NCBI GenBank assembly: GCA_035353855.1
Contig: DAOQAK010000010.1
Location: forward strand, 13,111 to 77,110
DNA length: 64,000 bases
Reading direction: 5' to 3'
Source: Bacteroidales bacterium
GTDB taxonomy: Bacteria > Bacteroidota > Bacteroidia > Bacteroidales > CG2-30-32-10
The notes under the pieces were generated by a model, which saw nothing but the letters and a program-made list of their open reading frames with translations, did not search any database and was not told the DNA's origin. Below, in pieces: positions 7,329 through 15,315 of this stretch (position 1 is the stretch's first letter; every line of letters starts with the position of its first letter). The translations under genes and the position numbers were made by a program.

Positions 7329-7880
7329 TTATTCGTGTTTCTTAAAACCAATTCTTTTCCTGTTTGCATGGTCTAATTGCTGCTGCTTGGATTCTTCAAA
7401 CTGTTTTAAGTATTCAAAAATTAAAATAAATTTATTGTCATAATCGATGAACTTACTTTTGATTTTATCCATTTCTAAAAATAACTCCTTATGTGTTAAC
7501 AGTACTTCCCGCATTTTATTAAAGACACGAACTAAGTGTATATTTATCTGTATGGCTCTTTCCGTATTCAATACACTGGCAAGCATTAATATTCCATGTT
7601 CCGTAAATGCAAACGGGGCAATACGCAATCCCATTATTTCTTTACTGGTACTACCAAACTGCTGACGGAAGTTTTCTAATTCTTCTTTGGTAAATTCAAT
7701 CATAAAATCTTCAGGGAACCTTTCTATATTACGGCGTACCTGCTCTTTTAAACGCCTTGTTTCTATCCCGTAAAATTCCGCAAGATCCCTGTCAAGCATT
7801 ACCTTTTTATCTCGTATAAGATATATTTTAGATAAAATAATTTCTTCAGGTATCATGATTTTGTTTTCTGTTTTACTCAT
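7329..7880 (-). CDS. ORF6N/KilA-N-like DNA-binding domain protein
   Basis: 183 residues. The N-terminal 100 match the ORF6N layout: IYLIRDKKVMLDRDLAEFYG, then ETRRLKEQVRRN, RFPEDFMIEFT, and FAFTEHGILMLASVLN. The rest is a helical tail ending in a basic stretch (HANRKRIGFKKHE). ORF6N domains are common in phages and mobile elements and are thought to bind DNA. It is transcribed in the same direction as the recombinases but separated from them by a strong hairpin, so probably independently. Its presence supports the mobile nature of the unit. Confidence 0.88.
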   Translation of the reverse strand: MSKTENKIMIPEEIILSKIYLIRDKKVMLDRDLAEFYGIETRRLKEQVRRNIERFPEDFMIEFTKEELENFRQQFGSTSKEIMGLRIAPFAFTEHGILMLASVLNTERAIQINIHLVRVFNKMREVLLTHKELFLEMDKIKSKFIDYDNKFILIFEYLKQFEESKQQQLDHANRKRIGFKKHE

Positions 7881-7915
7881 ATCTATTTTTTTAATGGGAC
7901 AAAAATAAAAATATT

Positions 7916-7946
7916 AATTGGGTGTCGCAATTTGCGATACCCAATT
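7916..7946 (-). terminator. Terminator of the recombinase operon
   Basis: 14-base arms (aattgggtgtcgca, 7916-7929, and 7933-7946) pair with a single G/T mismatch and a three-base loop, directly after the stop of the 298-aa recombinase. On the minus strand the stem is followed by a T-rich run. Confidence 0.75.
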
Positions 7947-8843
7947 TTAACCAAACGGATGATGCTTGCTTAACATGTCTGTAAGGCTGTCCAGCTCCTG
8001 TACTTCATAATGCTGTATGCTGTTGATAAGACGATGCCCCGCCATATATTGCACCTGCCTTTTGTCATACATCTTAAGCCAGTACAAAAATACCGATGCT
8101 CTTATATGCTGAACATTCCTGATAACGGGATTAAGCCCCCTGAGTTCGCCGAGCAACCAGTTAATAATATTGCTTGTCCGGCTTGCAACAAAAAGACAGG
8201 TTTGGTCTATGGGCAGGGCGTTCAGGTAATCGTTAAGAACGATGATCTGTTTTGCTTCTAACTTTAATTCCCTGCTGTTGCTTCTCCTTGTACCGGGTAT
8301 ATACACAGTTCCGTTATTCAGATTGATATGCTGCACTTCTATTTTTCCAAGTTCACCGCCATGCAAGCCCTGCCATACAATAAGTCCTAACATGGATAAG
8401 CTGCGCAGGCGGTTTCTTTTGTCTTTGCTGTATTCTGCATATTGGTTGTAAAGGGTTTCAAGGTCGGTGTAGGTTAACGGGTTCTCTGTAATGCGCTGCA
8501 TCTGTCCTTTTATATGTAAATGCCGTGCAGGATTTATTTCTATAATGCCTTCTTCTTTTAAATGATCATAATACTTGCGTATGCTGCATACCCTGATATT
8601 AACGGTTTGTATGCTTAGTTTTTTACTTTTTAAGTATTGTACATATTTTAAAAGTTCATTGTAATTCAGGTGTGCTATATCTGTATAATTCTCCTGTATC
8701 GCCCACTGTTCAAAGCGTTCAATGTCTTTTACATTTTCTTCAATGGTGCGAAGCGCAAGACCGCTGTCTTTCAGATAATATTCAAAACTATTGGTGTTCA
8801 TTGTTGTTATTGAGTTATTAAGAAAATAGTCATTCATTGTCAT
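7947..8843 (-). CDS. Tyrosine recombinase-like protein lacking the first catalytic arginine
   Basis: 298 residues. N-terminal core-binding domain (about 15-110, LRTIEENVKDIERFEQW) and C-terminal phage-integrase fold. Catalytic positions: Arg I is replaced by His161 (QGLHGGELGKIE instead of GLRxxEL), the beta-hairpin Lys is not evident (GTRRSNSRELKL), but Arg248 (VQHIRAS), His270 (MAGHRL) and Tyr279 (QHYEVQ) remain. It overlaps the complete recombinase gene by 14 bases, so the two are probably made together and may act as a heteromer, with this one as weak or regulatory partner. The residues are seen; the division of labour is inference. Confidence 0.88.
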   Translation of the reverse strand: MTMNDYFLNNSITTMNTNSFEYYLKDSGLALRTIEENVKDIERFEQWAIQENYTDIAHLNYNELLKYVQYLKSKKLSIQTVNIRVCSIRKYYDHLKEEGIIEINPARHLHIKGQMQRITENPLTYTDLETLYNQYAEYSKDKRNRLRSLSMLGLIVWQGLHGGELGKIEVQHINLNNGTVYIPGTRRSNSRELKLEAKQIIVLNDYLNALPIDQTCLFVASRTSNIINWLLGELRGLNPVIRNVQHIRASVFLYWLKMYDKRQVQYMAGHRLINSIQHYEVQELDSLTDMLSKHHPFG

Positions 8844-9813
8844 TGATGGATGTTTGTTGCTGCATTTTGTTCACGATATGGGTATATATCTGTGTGCTTT
8901 CTAAACAGCCATGCCCTAAGAACTTTGCTATTTCTTCAATGGGCATACCACTTTGTAAAAGATGTGTAGCTATGGAATGGCGCAGGTTATGCGTGCTAAA
9001 GTGTTTTTCTATTCCCGCTCTTTCTCTCATATATGCAAAACGCTGGTAAAAACTATTCATCCGCTTGCCTTCCGTGTTTAAGAAAAAAGCTTCATCATCG
9101 GTATTTGTTTTTTTATTTCCAAACTTGTAATAAAATACCGCCCTGTGTTCTAATAAAAACCAGTTGCGCCCTTCTTCAATATATGAACGTATATCTTCCG
9201 CATGTTTATTGGCTATTGGGACATAACGCTGTTTGTTGCCCTTGCCTTTGCGTACAAAAACCAATTTCCTGTTCAGATCAATATCACTAATGTTTAATCG
9301 TGTGCCTTCATCTTTACGTAAACCACAACCGTAGAACATTGCTATAATCGCCCTGTCTCTTTGTCCCATTGCAAGGCTGTTAAAAGCGGAATGGGGTTCG
9401 TAAGTGGATTCGTAAAGTTGTTTTATTTCGGTTTGCGTTAGTATGGTTCTTTCATCTGCTTCATTTATTAATCTCTTTGGTGTAACATCTATAACATGCC
9501 GCCCTGTCTGGTTTAAATATCGTGCAAATGTATTGACTGCCTGTAACGCTTTATTGATATGGCTTGCACTTAACCCGCCTCCGTGCATCCGATTTTTTCT
9601 TCCTTTTAAATAAAGACTAAAATCGCTGATATGCCTTGATTTTAATTGTGTTATCTGTGTAATGTTTTTCTGTTCCAAGAAGTGTAAAAGTTCCTGCACA
9701 TGATCAGGCAGGCTGTTGACCGTGGTTTCGGCATAACCTATAATATCAAGCCACTGCTTAAAGTTCTGTAGTAAGAATGTATATTGGGGGGATTTTATTT
9801 CAAGATGCTTCAT
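8830..9813 (-). CDS. Tyrosine recombinase/integrase, right copy
   Basis: 327 residues with the full catalytic set Arg166, Lys191/194, His275, Arg278, His301, Tyr310, and a SAM-like N-terminal domain. Its ATG is one base after the ATPase stop, and its stop overlaps the start of the 298-residue recombinase, giving a tight three-gene operon. This is the likely active strand-transfer enzyme of the element. The XerC/D-like length and lack of extra domains argue against a phage integrase with an arm-binding domain. Confidence 0.95.
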   Translation of the reverse strand: MKHLEIKSPQYTFLLQNFKQWLDIIGYAETTVNSLPDHVQELLHFLEQKNITQITQLKSRHISDFSLYLKGRKNRMHGGGLSASHINKALQAVNTFARYLNQTGRHVIDVTPKRLINEADERTILTQTEIKQLYESTYEPHSAFNSLAMGQRDRAIIAMFYGCGLRKDEGTRLNISDIDLNRKLVFVRKGKGNKQRYVPIANKHAEDIRSYIEEGRNWFLLEHRAVFYYKFGNKKTNTDDEAFFLNTEGKRMNSFYQRFAYMRERAGIEKHFSTHNLRHSIATHLLQSGMPIEEIAKFLGHGCLESTQIYTHIVNKMQQQTSINDNE

Positions 9814-9814
9814 T

Positions 9815-11578
9815 TTAGTTATGAGTTATGAGTTCGGAGTTATGAGTTTTTTCTATCCCCTTGCTTTCGGTCGTGGGCTTTTTGAGCCGCTGCTTCTTTT
9901 CCTTGCTGCTATTGGGTTTTATCGGCTCAGTTGTGCAGTGAGCCGCATTTGAGCCGGTGAGCTGCTGCGCTCTTACTTTGTTTAATGCTTCGTCTAATGC
10001 TGTGCTGATACGGCTTTGCAGTTGTTTGTATTCTTCATAGCTTATAATTTCATAACAGTAACTTTTTCCTGTACTCCCCATCAGCAAGCCTTTACCTGCT
10101 TTTTCTGTTTTCTTATTTTCTGTATAGTGTTTTATATATCCATTGGTAAATAAATGCAGGTGATGCCGCTTTACCGTGCTTACAGGAATGCGCAAGGCTT
10201 TTGATATTTCTTTACTTGTAAACCCTTCACTGTCGTCCGCCACAGGCGGAGTCGTAAGTAGCAAGTCGTTAGTCATAAGTTGTAATTTGCGTTGTTGTAA
10301 ATATATTTTCAGTTGCTCAAAATAATTCCGGCAGGCTCCGTTCAGTTCATCGCTCTTGCGTAATAATATTTCTTTCATCAGGCTGTTGGCTTCCTGTATA
10401 TCTTCAAGCGTGGTTTCTATATATACTTCTCCTGTTTCTTCATCTGCTTTTTGTTCCCGCTGGTATTGCTTGTAAAATGTGATGGCTTCTATAAATTGCA
10501 AATAATGGCTGTTGGTTCTTCTTGGTTTAAAAACTTCCTGTGGTATCTGTAACATTTCAGCATAAGGATTTCTGATGCTTACAGGCTGCAATATTCTTTG
10601 TACATTCTTCATCAGTTCTTTTATCCTGTGTTCTTCTTCAAAGTTTACCGTACCTGCGCTGAGTTTGCGCTGATAATTCATAATTTTTTCGTCTTGTTCT
10701 TTGCTTTCATCAAGATAGATAAGGAAGCTGCGGTTTGCATTATCTTCATAAATACTTTCCTGAGTAGTACAGCCTGCTACGCTTACAGGTCCTTCAACAG
10801 TTAAATGAACCGTCTTTGTATTTCCTTTGTTGTCCTTTAGTGTTACGGTCTTCGTTATTTTTCTTTTGCTCTTTAGTTCTCTTAATGGATATAACACGCT
10901 TTCTGCCCCGTCCAGGTCTTCTATTAAAATAAGTTTGTGTTTTAGTTCCTGCTGACCGAAGTAATACAGGGCGTTTTCGCTTAGCGTGGTTATTTCTATC
11001 CTGTCTTCTTCGGGTATCAGCTCGCTTACTTTTTCCTGTAAATAACTTTTTCCTGTGCCACTGGATGCAAGGCTTACAACATGCAAAGGATATTCCCGCT
11101 TGCGGCTTGTAAATATTAAATACATCAGCAGCCTGTTATGTTCTTCGCCTATCATCCCTGTTTTTCCTATCAGGTCGTTAGTAGCAAGTAGTAAGTCGTT
11201 AGATTTTAAAAAACTTATCGCTGCTTCTTTTTCTTCTTCTGTCAGTATCTTACTACTAACGACTTCGGACTTACGACTATTTTTTATTTCCTGCATCCTG
11301 TAATTTTCCAACCGGTTAATAAGTTCTCCTAATACTTTACTCAGATACACAGTGCCTATTTCAAAGCGTTCGGCGTACTTGCGTACAAGTTTTTCTAGTT
11401 GTCCGTCGTTGTATAAATCGAGATTGTGCCTGATAGCAATAGTTTTGAACTCTGTTTTTATGGTTACTCTTAACCTGTCCAAGCCTTCAAGCCGTATGCC
11501 GCCAAGTATGGCAAAGCTTAGTTGTTCGTACTTCCATGTGATATGTTCGGGGTTTTGGGTGTTCAGTAATTGTTCCAT
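9815..11578 (-). CDS. P-loop ATPase with C-terminal winged helix, right copy
   Basis: 587 residues, identical to 984-2747. Walker A at 172-178, Walker B at 216-224 with the acidic pair ED, and an HTH/winged-helix segment at about 468-500. The tail (about 520-587) is Lys/Glu-rich and low in complexity. First gene of the recombinase operon, controlled from the divergent region at 11579-11723. The family is unknown to me; a role in DNA unwinding or replication of the excised element is a guess from the ATPase plus HTH architecture. Confidence 0.85.
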   Translation of the reverse strand: MEQLLNTQNPEHITWKYEQLSFAILGGIRLEGLDRLRVTIKTEFKTIAIRHNLDLYNDGQLEKLVRKYAERFEIGTVYLSKVLGELINRLENYRMQEIKNSRKSEVVSSKILTEEEKEAAISFLKSNDLLLATNDLIGKTGMIGEEHNRLLMYLIFTSRKREYPLHVVSLASSGTGKSYLQEKVSELIPEEDRIEITTLSENALYYFGQQELKHKLILIEDLDGAESVLYPLRELKSKRKITKTVTLKDNKGNTKTVHLTVEGPVSVAGCTTQESIYEDNANRSFLIYLDESKEQDEKIMNYQRKLSAGTVNFEEEHRIKELMKNVQRILQPVSIRNPYAEMLQIPQEVFKPRRTNSHYLQFIEAITFYKQYQREQKADEETGEVYIETTLEDIQEANSLMKEILLRKSDELNGACRNYFEQLKIYLQQRKLQLMTNDLLLTTPPVADDSEGFTSKEISKALRIPVSTVKRHHLHLFTNGYIKHYTENKKTEKAGKGLLMGSTGKSYCYEIISYEEYKQLQSRISTALDEALNKVRAQQLTGSNAAHCTTEPIKPNSSKEKKQRLKKPTTESKGIEKTHNSELITHN

Positions 11579-11723
11579 ATAATTTATTATTTGCCATTTT
11601 GACTATTGCAAAAATAATAATAAATTGTTTATATGACTATCATAATTTATCAAATAAATTATTATGTTGCCCGTAATTCACTTTCTGACTATATTTGTAT
11701 TGCTTTTCATTTAAAAATTTCTG
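11579..11723. promoter_or_regulatory. Divergent promoter/operator region, right copy
   Basis: Same sequence as 2748-2892. Inverted repeats at 11581-11591/11616-11626 and 11642-11650/11654-11662; promoter toward the XRE gene with -7 TATATTTG at 11690-11697 and TTG at 11667-11669. Confidence 0.55.
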
Positions 11724-12089
11724 ATGATGCACGTAGGTAAAAACATTAAAAAAATACGGGAAGAAAAAGGACTGATGCAAAAAGAGATTGCCGCCGCCGC
11801 AGGTATGCACCCAGCCAACTACAATAAAGTGGAAAAAGGAGAGCGTGAACCTTCTATTGAGGCTTTAGATAAAATTGCAAAGCTGTTCGGTATGACCATT
11901 GACCAGCTTATTCATTTTGAAGGTAAGATGCCTAAAGAAGTTACTATTAAAGATAAAACCATTATTGAACAAATGAAGCTTATTCAGGAACTGGATGAAA
12001 AAGACAAAGCCGTTATTTTTAGCATGATTGAAACTATGCTTACCAAGAAAAAATTTAAAGACTTCTTTAAAGAAAATGTAAAACAATAA
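11724..12089 (+). CDS. XRE-family transcriptional regulator, right copy
   Basis: 121 residues, identical to 2893-3258. HTH_3 domain at about 4-64, with recognition-helix region HPANYNKVEKGE, then a Lys-rich helical tail. Divergent from the ATPase/recombinase operon, with palindromes between them, which is what an autoregulating element repressor would need. Two identical repressor genes would double dosage within the array; the effect is unknown. Confidence 0.9.
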   Translation: MMHVGKNIKKIREEKGLMQKEIAAAAGMHPANYNKVEKGEREPSIEALDKIAKLFGMTIDQLIHFEGKMPKEVTIKDKTIIEQMKLIQELDEKDKAVIFSMIETMLTKKKFKDFFKENVKQ

Positions 12090-12093
12090 TATT

Positions 12094-12120
12094 AAAGCCC
12101 TGCATACGCCGGGCTTTTTT
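12094..12120 (+). terminator. Intrinsic terminator of the XRE gene, right copy
   Basis: Same aaagccc/gggcttt stem and T-tract as in the left copy, directly after the stop codon. Confidence 0.85.
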
Positions 12121-12191
12121 CTTTTCTATTTTTTTACTTTCCCTTCTTTGGTTTTTTTATATTATAATTATCGAAGTTGTTGCATAACTAC

Positions 12192-12473
12192 CTAATTATT
12201 TATCTCACTTTTTCTCTTTCCTCTTAAAAGGCTTATGGTAATATAACCCAATACAAATAATAGATGCACCCCTGTAATTATAATATTATAGAACCACCAT
12301 CCCATAGTTGCCCCACCCTCTTTTATATAGTATAATCCATAATAAAAATAAAAGCTGTATATTAAAAATATAATTAAATTAATAAAGAAAAACAATTTAC
12401 TGAATTTGTATGAAATTCCAATAAGGGCTAACGCCAAAAAAGAAATTAAATATATTATATTGTCAGCATCCAT
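12192..12473 (-). CDS. Small membrane protein, probable immunity protein, right copy
   Basis: 93 residues, identical to 3361-3642, with three predicted transmembrane helices and a positively charged C-terminus. It starts 9 bases after the stop of the second Rhs tip gene. The toxin/immunity pair is therefore present twice, each linked to its own tip. No family recognised; function is inferred from location. Confidence 0.6.
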   Translation of the reverse strand: MDADNIIYLISFLALALIGISYKFSKLFFFINLIIFLIYSFYFYYGLYYIKEGGATMGWWFYNIIITGVHLLFVLGYITISLLRGKRKSEINN

Positions 12474-12482
12474 AATATCCTC

Positions 12483-13652
12483 CTAATTACCTTTTGTTAC
12501 TGTTGATTCATCTCCGTTAGTTCTCTCTGTATCGTAATTCTTATATCCTTCCTTTATAGCATTGAATAATAATCCTTTACTTGTTCCGCTTTCAAGGATT
12601 TTTAGTATGAAATTTAATTCTTTATTGTAGCTTGCATCTGTATGTTGTTCTATTGGACCCATTTCTTCTTCTGGTATTGAAGTCACATTAATTACATCAC
12701 CAGTTGCATCATCGCCAGATAATAGGTCTCCTATATGACTAATATTAATATTTTTAGTACCACTATTTGGATAATTTATCCAATTTGATTGATGAGGAGC
12801 TATATTTACAGAATATTCAATAATACTGTTATTATTATAAGCAAATCCAATTCCTTCTTTATTTGCTAATTTTAGGATTTCTGTTCTCATGCCTTCCATA
12901 TAACCCTCTCCATATGCAGAACCTCGACTATGTGTTATTACTTGTAGCTGTTCTGTGATTTTACCATCCTTCATAGTTTCTTTCATTTTATTCCATACAG
13001 CTTGAGCATCAACCTTTGCTTGAGTTAGTCCAGCATTTCTTCTAGTATTAGGCCATAACCCTTTATTGCCATCCACAAAGAAAAAATCGCTAGAAAAACG
13101 GCTCTTACTTGCACTTGTACCATCAAAATATGACCCCATTTTATACCCTGTTGTAGATGCAATTGTGTTTAAAGTACTTGAACTCCAATATTTTGGGCTT
13201 GCTCTTTGATAATCGCCGTCAAAAGTATTCCCATTAATTAAAATTGGAAATTCGCCGTCTTCATCTATCACCCTAATAGGACTATTAAGTGCATAATGGT
13301 ATGGACTTAAATGTACTAATACATGTTTCTTATCATCTGTTTTTAAAAATCTCCCAATCCTACTATCATAAATTCTTGCACCAAAGTCATAACTTGCGCC
13401 ATCCACGCCGGTAATTTCATTGTCTTTTAACTTGCCATTAAAACCGTACTTGCTTGCAGTGGGGTTAAATGAACGCCCGGGCATTTCAGAACCAAAAGGA
13501 TATAGGTCAACAGCGCTGGTAATGTCTGCTGTATAGTAGTCAATAATTCCGTCGGAGTTGTTATCATTGGCGATCTTGTGGTCAGACACCGTAGTTAGTA
13601 CTGAGCCTAAATGGTTACTTAACTCAAATTGTTGGAAGTTGGCAAGCATCAC
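12483..13652 (-). CDS. Rhs C-terminal tip with lipase-like domain, right copy
   Basis: 389 residues. From residue 13 (NHLGSVL) it is identical to the left copy; the first 12 residues (MMLANFQQFELS) come from the flank. FELSNHLG is close to the YELSNHLG typical of full Bacteroidetes Rhs cores, so the flank may be an Rhs remnant. The start is GTG at 13650-13652, and an in-frame stop lies about 40 bases further upstream, so no N-terminal Rhs shell is attached. Putative catalytic residues are Ser242, Asp309 and His337. Without a secretion or encapsulation domain this may be a silent tip awaiting recombination, as for orphan Rhs tips elsewhere. Confidence 0.78.
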   Translation of the reverse strand: MMLANFQQFELSNHLGSVLTTVSDHKIANDNNSDGIIDYYTADITSAVDLYPFGSEMPGRSFNPTASKYGFNGKLKDNEITGVDGASYDFGARIYDSRIGRFLKTDDKKHVLVHLSPYHYALNSPIRVIDEDGEFPILINGNTFDGDYQRASPKYWSSSTLNTIASTTGYKMGSYFDGTSASKSRFSSDFFFVDGNKGLWPNTRRNAGLTQAKVDAQAVWNKMKETMKDGKITEQLQVITHSRGSAYGEGYMEGMRTEILKLANKEGIGFAYNNNSIIEYSVNIAPHQSNWINYPNSGTKNINISHIGDLLSGDDATGDVINVTSIPEEEMGPIEQHTDASYNKELNFILKILESGTSKGLLFNAIKEGYKNYDTERTNGDESTVTKGN

Positions 13653-13668
13653 AATATAATAATTTATA

Positions 13669-14202
13669 CTATTCCGATTTTTTTACAGTATCCGCTTTTA
13701 GCTTTGCGTCCAGCTCTGCTGCAATTTCTTCAGGAGTTTTATTCAGCATTTCCAACAAACTTTTTGCATCATCGGCAAATTCATTATCGGGATATTTTTT
13801 TATGAATGCATTATAACATTCTTCTGCTTTCTTTTTATTCTGCAAAAAGTTATCATAGGTAAATGCTTTCATGAACATACAATCCGGTAATTTTTTATAG
13901 TCGGGATAGTTGTTTATTATTTTATCAAACAATTCTACTGCTTTGTTCGGATCACCGGTATTCATTAATATACTTGCAGCTTTATAATAACAAGGTGCTG
14001 CCATGGTATCTTTTGGAAATGCATCAGCAAAATCAACATAAGCTTCAACAAGCTCATTTGCTTTTTTAATATTGAACGTATCGGTTTTAGAGCTTACAAT
14101 TTTTTCCAACTCTTTAATTTTATCAATCTTGTTTTGTTTGCTGTTCGAGCATGCTGCAAGCAACACTGCTATTACTACTAAAGTTGATATTATTTTTTTC
14201 AT
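13669..14202 (-). CDS. TPR lipoprotein
   Basis: 177 residues with a lipoprotein signal (hydrophobic run LVVIAVLLAAC, lipobox Cys at 18) and TPR-like helices from about 45 to 150 (CYYKAASILMNTGDPNKAVE, then AEECYNAFIKKYPDNEF). It resembles the periplasmic TPR proteins YbgF/BamD, but the family is not certain. It lies 10 bases downstream of the deformylase gene, so the two are probably co-transcribed. Its stop at 13669 lies about 50 bases from the edge of the duplicated island, making it the first ordinary chromosomal gene. Confidence 0.8.
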   Translation of the reverse strand: MKKIISTLVVIAVLLAACSNSKQNKIDKIKELEKIVSSKTDTFNIKKANELVEAYVDFADAFPKDTMAAPCYYKAASILMNTGDPNKAVELFDKIINNYPDYKKLPDCMFMKAFTYDNFLQNKKKAEECYNAFIKKYPDNEFADDAKSLLEMLNKTPEEIAAELDAKLKADTVKKSE

Positions 14203-14211
14203 ATTAATTAA

Positions 14212-14778
14212 TTATTTTTTCTTTGTTTTTGAGAATTTCATTCTATAAGATACATTAACATTGCCTGTCATGATATCGTTGAGTTTTCCTTTAATAAGCT
14301 GTTTTTTCAATGAACTTAAGCGGTCAACAAAAACTTTTCCTTCAGTGTGGTCGTATTCATGCTGAATAATACGTGCCAGTATTCCATCAAACCATCTGTC
14401 GTGAAATTTAAAATCTTTATCATAGTATTGCATTCTTATTTTGGGTTTTCTTAATACGTCTTCACGTAAAGTAGGAAAACTCAGGCAGCCTTCATTAAAC
14501 AGCCATTCCTCGCCTTCTTCTTCAATAATTTTAGCATTTATCAAAGTCAGTTTTACACCTTCCAGTTCCGGGTCATCATCAGCAAAAGCAGTAGCATCAA
14601 TTACAATCAAACGAATTGGCAAACCAACCTGGGGAGCAGCCAAACCTACGCCCGGAGCGGCATACATGGTTTCGAACATATTTTCGATAAGCTCATTTAA
14701 ATTCGGATAACTCTCACCAATTTCTTCTGCTTTCTTTTTTAAAATGGCATGTCCATATGAATATATCGGTAAAATCAT
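14212..14778 (-). CDS. def: Peptide deformylase
   Basis: 188 residues. Removes the formyl group from new N-terminal methionines in the cytoplasm. All three motifs are present: GVGLAAPQVG (43-52), EGCLS with metal ligand Cys98, and QHEYDH with His140, Glu141 and His144. Full length and no signal sequence, so this is the housekeeping enzyme; a second, exported-looking copy lies at 20430-21134. The order ruvX-def-TPR lipoprotein on the minus strand, with gaps of 18 and 9 bases, suggests one operon. Confidence 0.97.
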   Translation of the reverse strand: MILPIYSYGHAILKKKAEEIGESYPNLNELIENMFETMYAAPGVGLAAPQVGLPIRLIVIDATAFADDDPELEGVKLTLINAKIIEEEGEEWLFNEGCLSFPTLREDVLRKPKIRMQYYDKDFKFHDRWFDGILARIIQHEYDHTEGKVFVDRLSSLKKQLIKGKLNDIMTGNVNVSYRMKFSKTKKK

Positions 14779-14796
14779 TTCAAATATTTCCTTTCC

Positions 14797-15219
14797 TTAT
14801 TTTTTTATAATACTATTTTCAAGGTATGATTGTAAGATTAAAGTTGCACTCACACTATCGAGCAATTCTTTTTTCTGCCTGTCTTTTTTTTTCAAACCTG
14901 CATCATATAATGTTTGCATAGCCATTTTCGAGGTAAAGCGCTCATCGTACCTGTTTACTGGTATTGCAGGAAAACTTTTCTTCAATAAATTTATAAATGC
15001 CTGTATACACTGCTCCGATTCGGATGATGTTCCATCCATATTTTTAGGTTCCCCCACAACAAAGCATTCAACATCTTCATGTGAAGTATATGCTTTCAGA
15101 TACGGGAGCACATCTTTTGAATGTAGCGTTGTTAAGGCATTAGCAATCATTTTCAAATTGTCGGTCACTGCCAGTCCAACTCTTTTTGTTCCGTAATCGA
15201 TTGCAAGTATTCTTCCCAC
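14797..15219 (-). CDS. ruvX: YqgF/RuvX family RNase H-fold nuclease
   Basis: 140 residues, the usual size. The N-terminus ILAIDYGTKRVGLAVTD carries the first acidic residue of the RNase H fold; VVGEPKNMDGT and RYDERFTSKMA follow the family pattern, and the late Asp (LLDSVSATLIL) completes the acidic set. The family acts in 16S rRNA maturation and was proposed as a Holliday junction resolvase. A TAATTTTG element at 15235-15242 on the minus strand, about 16 bases before the ATG, could be its -7 box. Confidence 0.93.
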   Translation of the reverse strand: MGRILAIDYGTKRVGLAVTDNLKMIANALTTLHSKDVLPYLKAYTSHEDVECFVVGEPKNMDGTSSESEQCIQAFINLLKKSFPAIPVNRYDERFTSKMAMQTLYDAGLKKKDRQKKELLDSVSATLILQSYLENSIIKK

Positions 15220-15315
15220 AAAAAATATTTTTTACAAAATTATAAATAATAAATAAACCTACGTTATATAAATTAAGGTATTTATTTATAATTTTACAAA
15301 ATCAAAATTTATGAT

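Larger units (their letters stand above)
4787..13617. mobile_element. Candidate 8,831-bp recombinase element carrying an Rhs toxin tip, in tandem
   Basis: If the direct repeat is a tandem duplication, one complete unit is 4787-13617. It contains two tyrosine recombinases, a P-loop ATPase, an XRE repressor, an ORF6N protein, a conserved 270-residue protein, palindromic non-coding DNA, and an Rhs tip with a putative immunity gene. The junction between units at 4786/4787 would then equal the circular-form junction, and 13617/13618 would be the junction with the chromosome. Unit boundaries and mobility are inferred; the gene content and repeat are seen directly. I do not recognise it as a named transposon or ICE family, and I see no relaxase or conjugation gene. 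Confidence 0.6.
8832..13617. repeat. Direct repeat, right copy
   Basis: Second copy of bases 1-4786. The match ends after the shared tggtta at 13612-13617, where the left copy continues tcct and this copy continues ctta. Whether the match extends left of 8832 cannot be seen, because the left copy starts outside the window. Perfect identity over nearly 5 kb means recent duplication, active homogenisation or an assembly artefact. Confidence 0.97.

Noticed and set aside
6844..7443. Several short open frames on both strands of the palindromic region
   Set aside because: Composition is low-complexity, frames overlap each other and the hairpins, and no start context or family signature is seen.
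1..13617. Two independent insertions of the same transposon instead of a tandem array
   Set aside because: The segment between the copies carries genes contiguous with the element operon (the 298-residue recombinase overlaps the 327-residue one), so a tandem arrangement explains the layout better.
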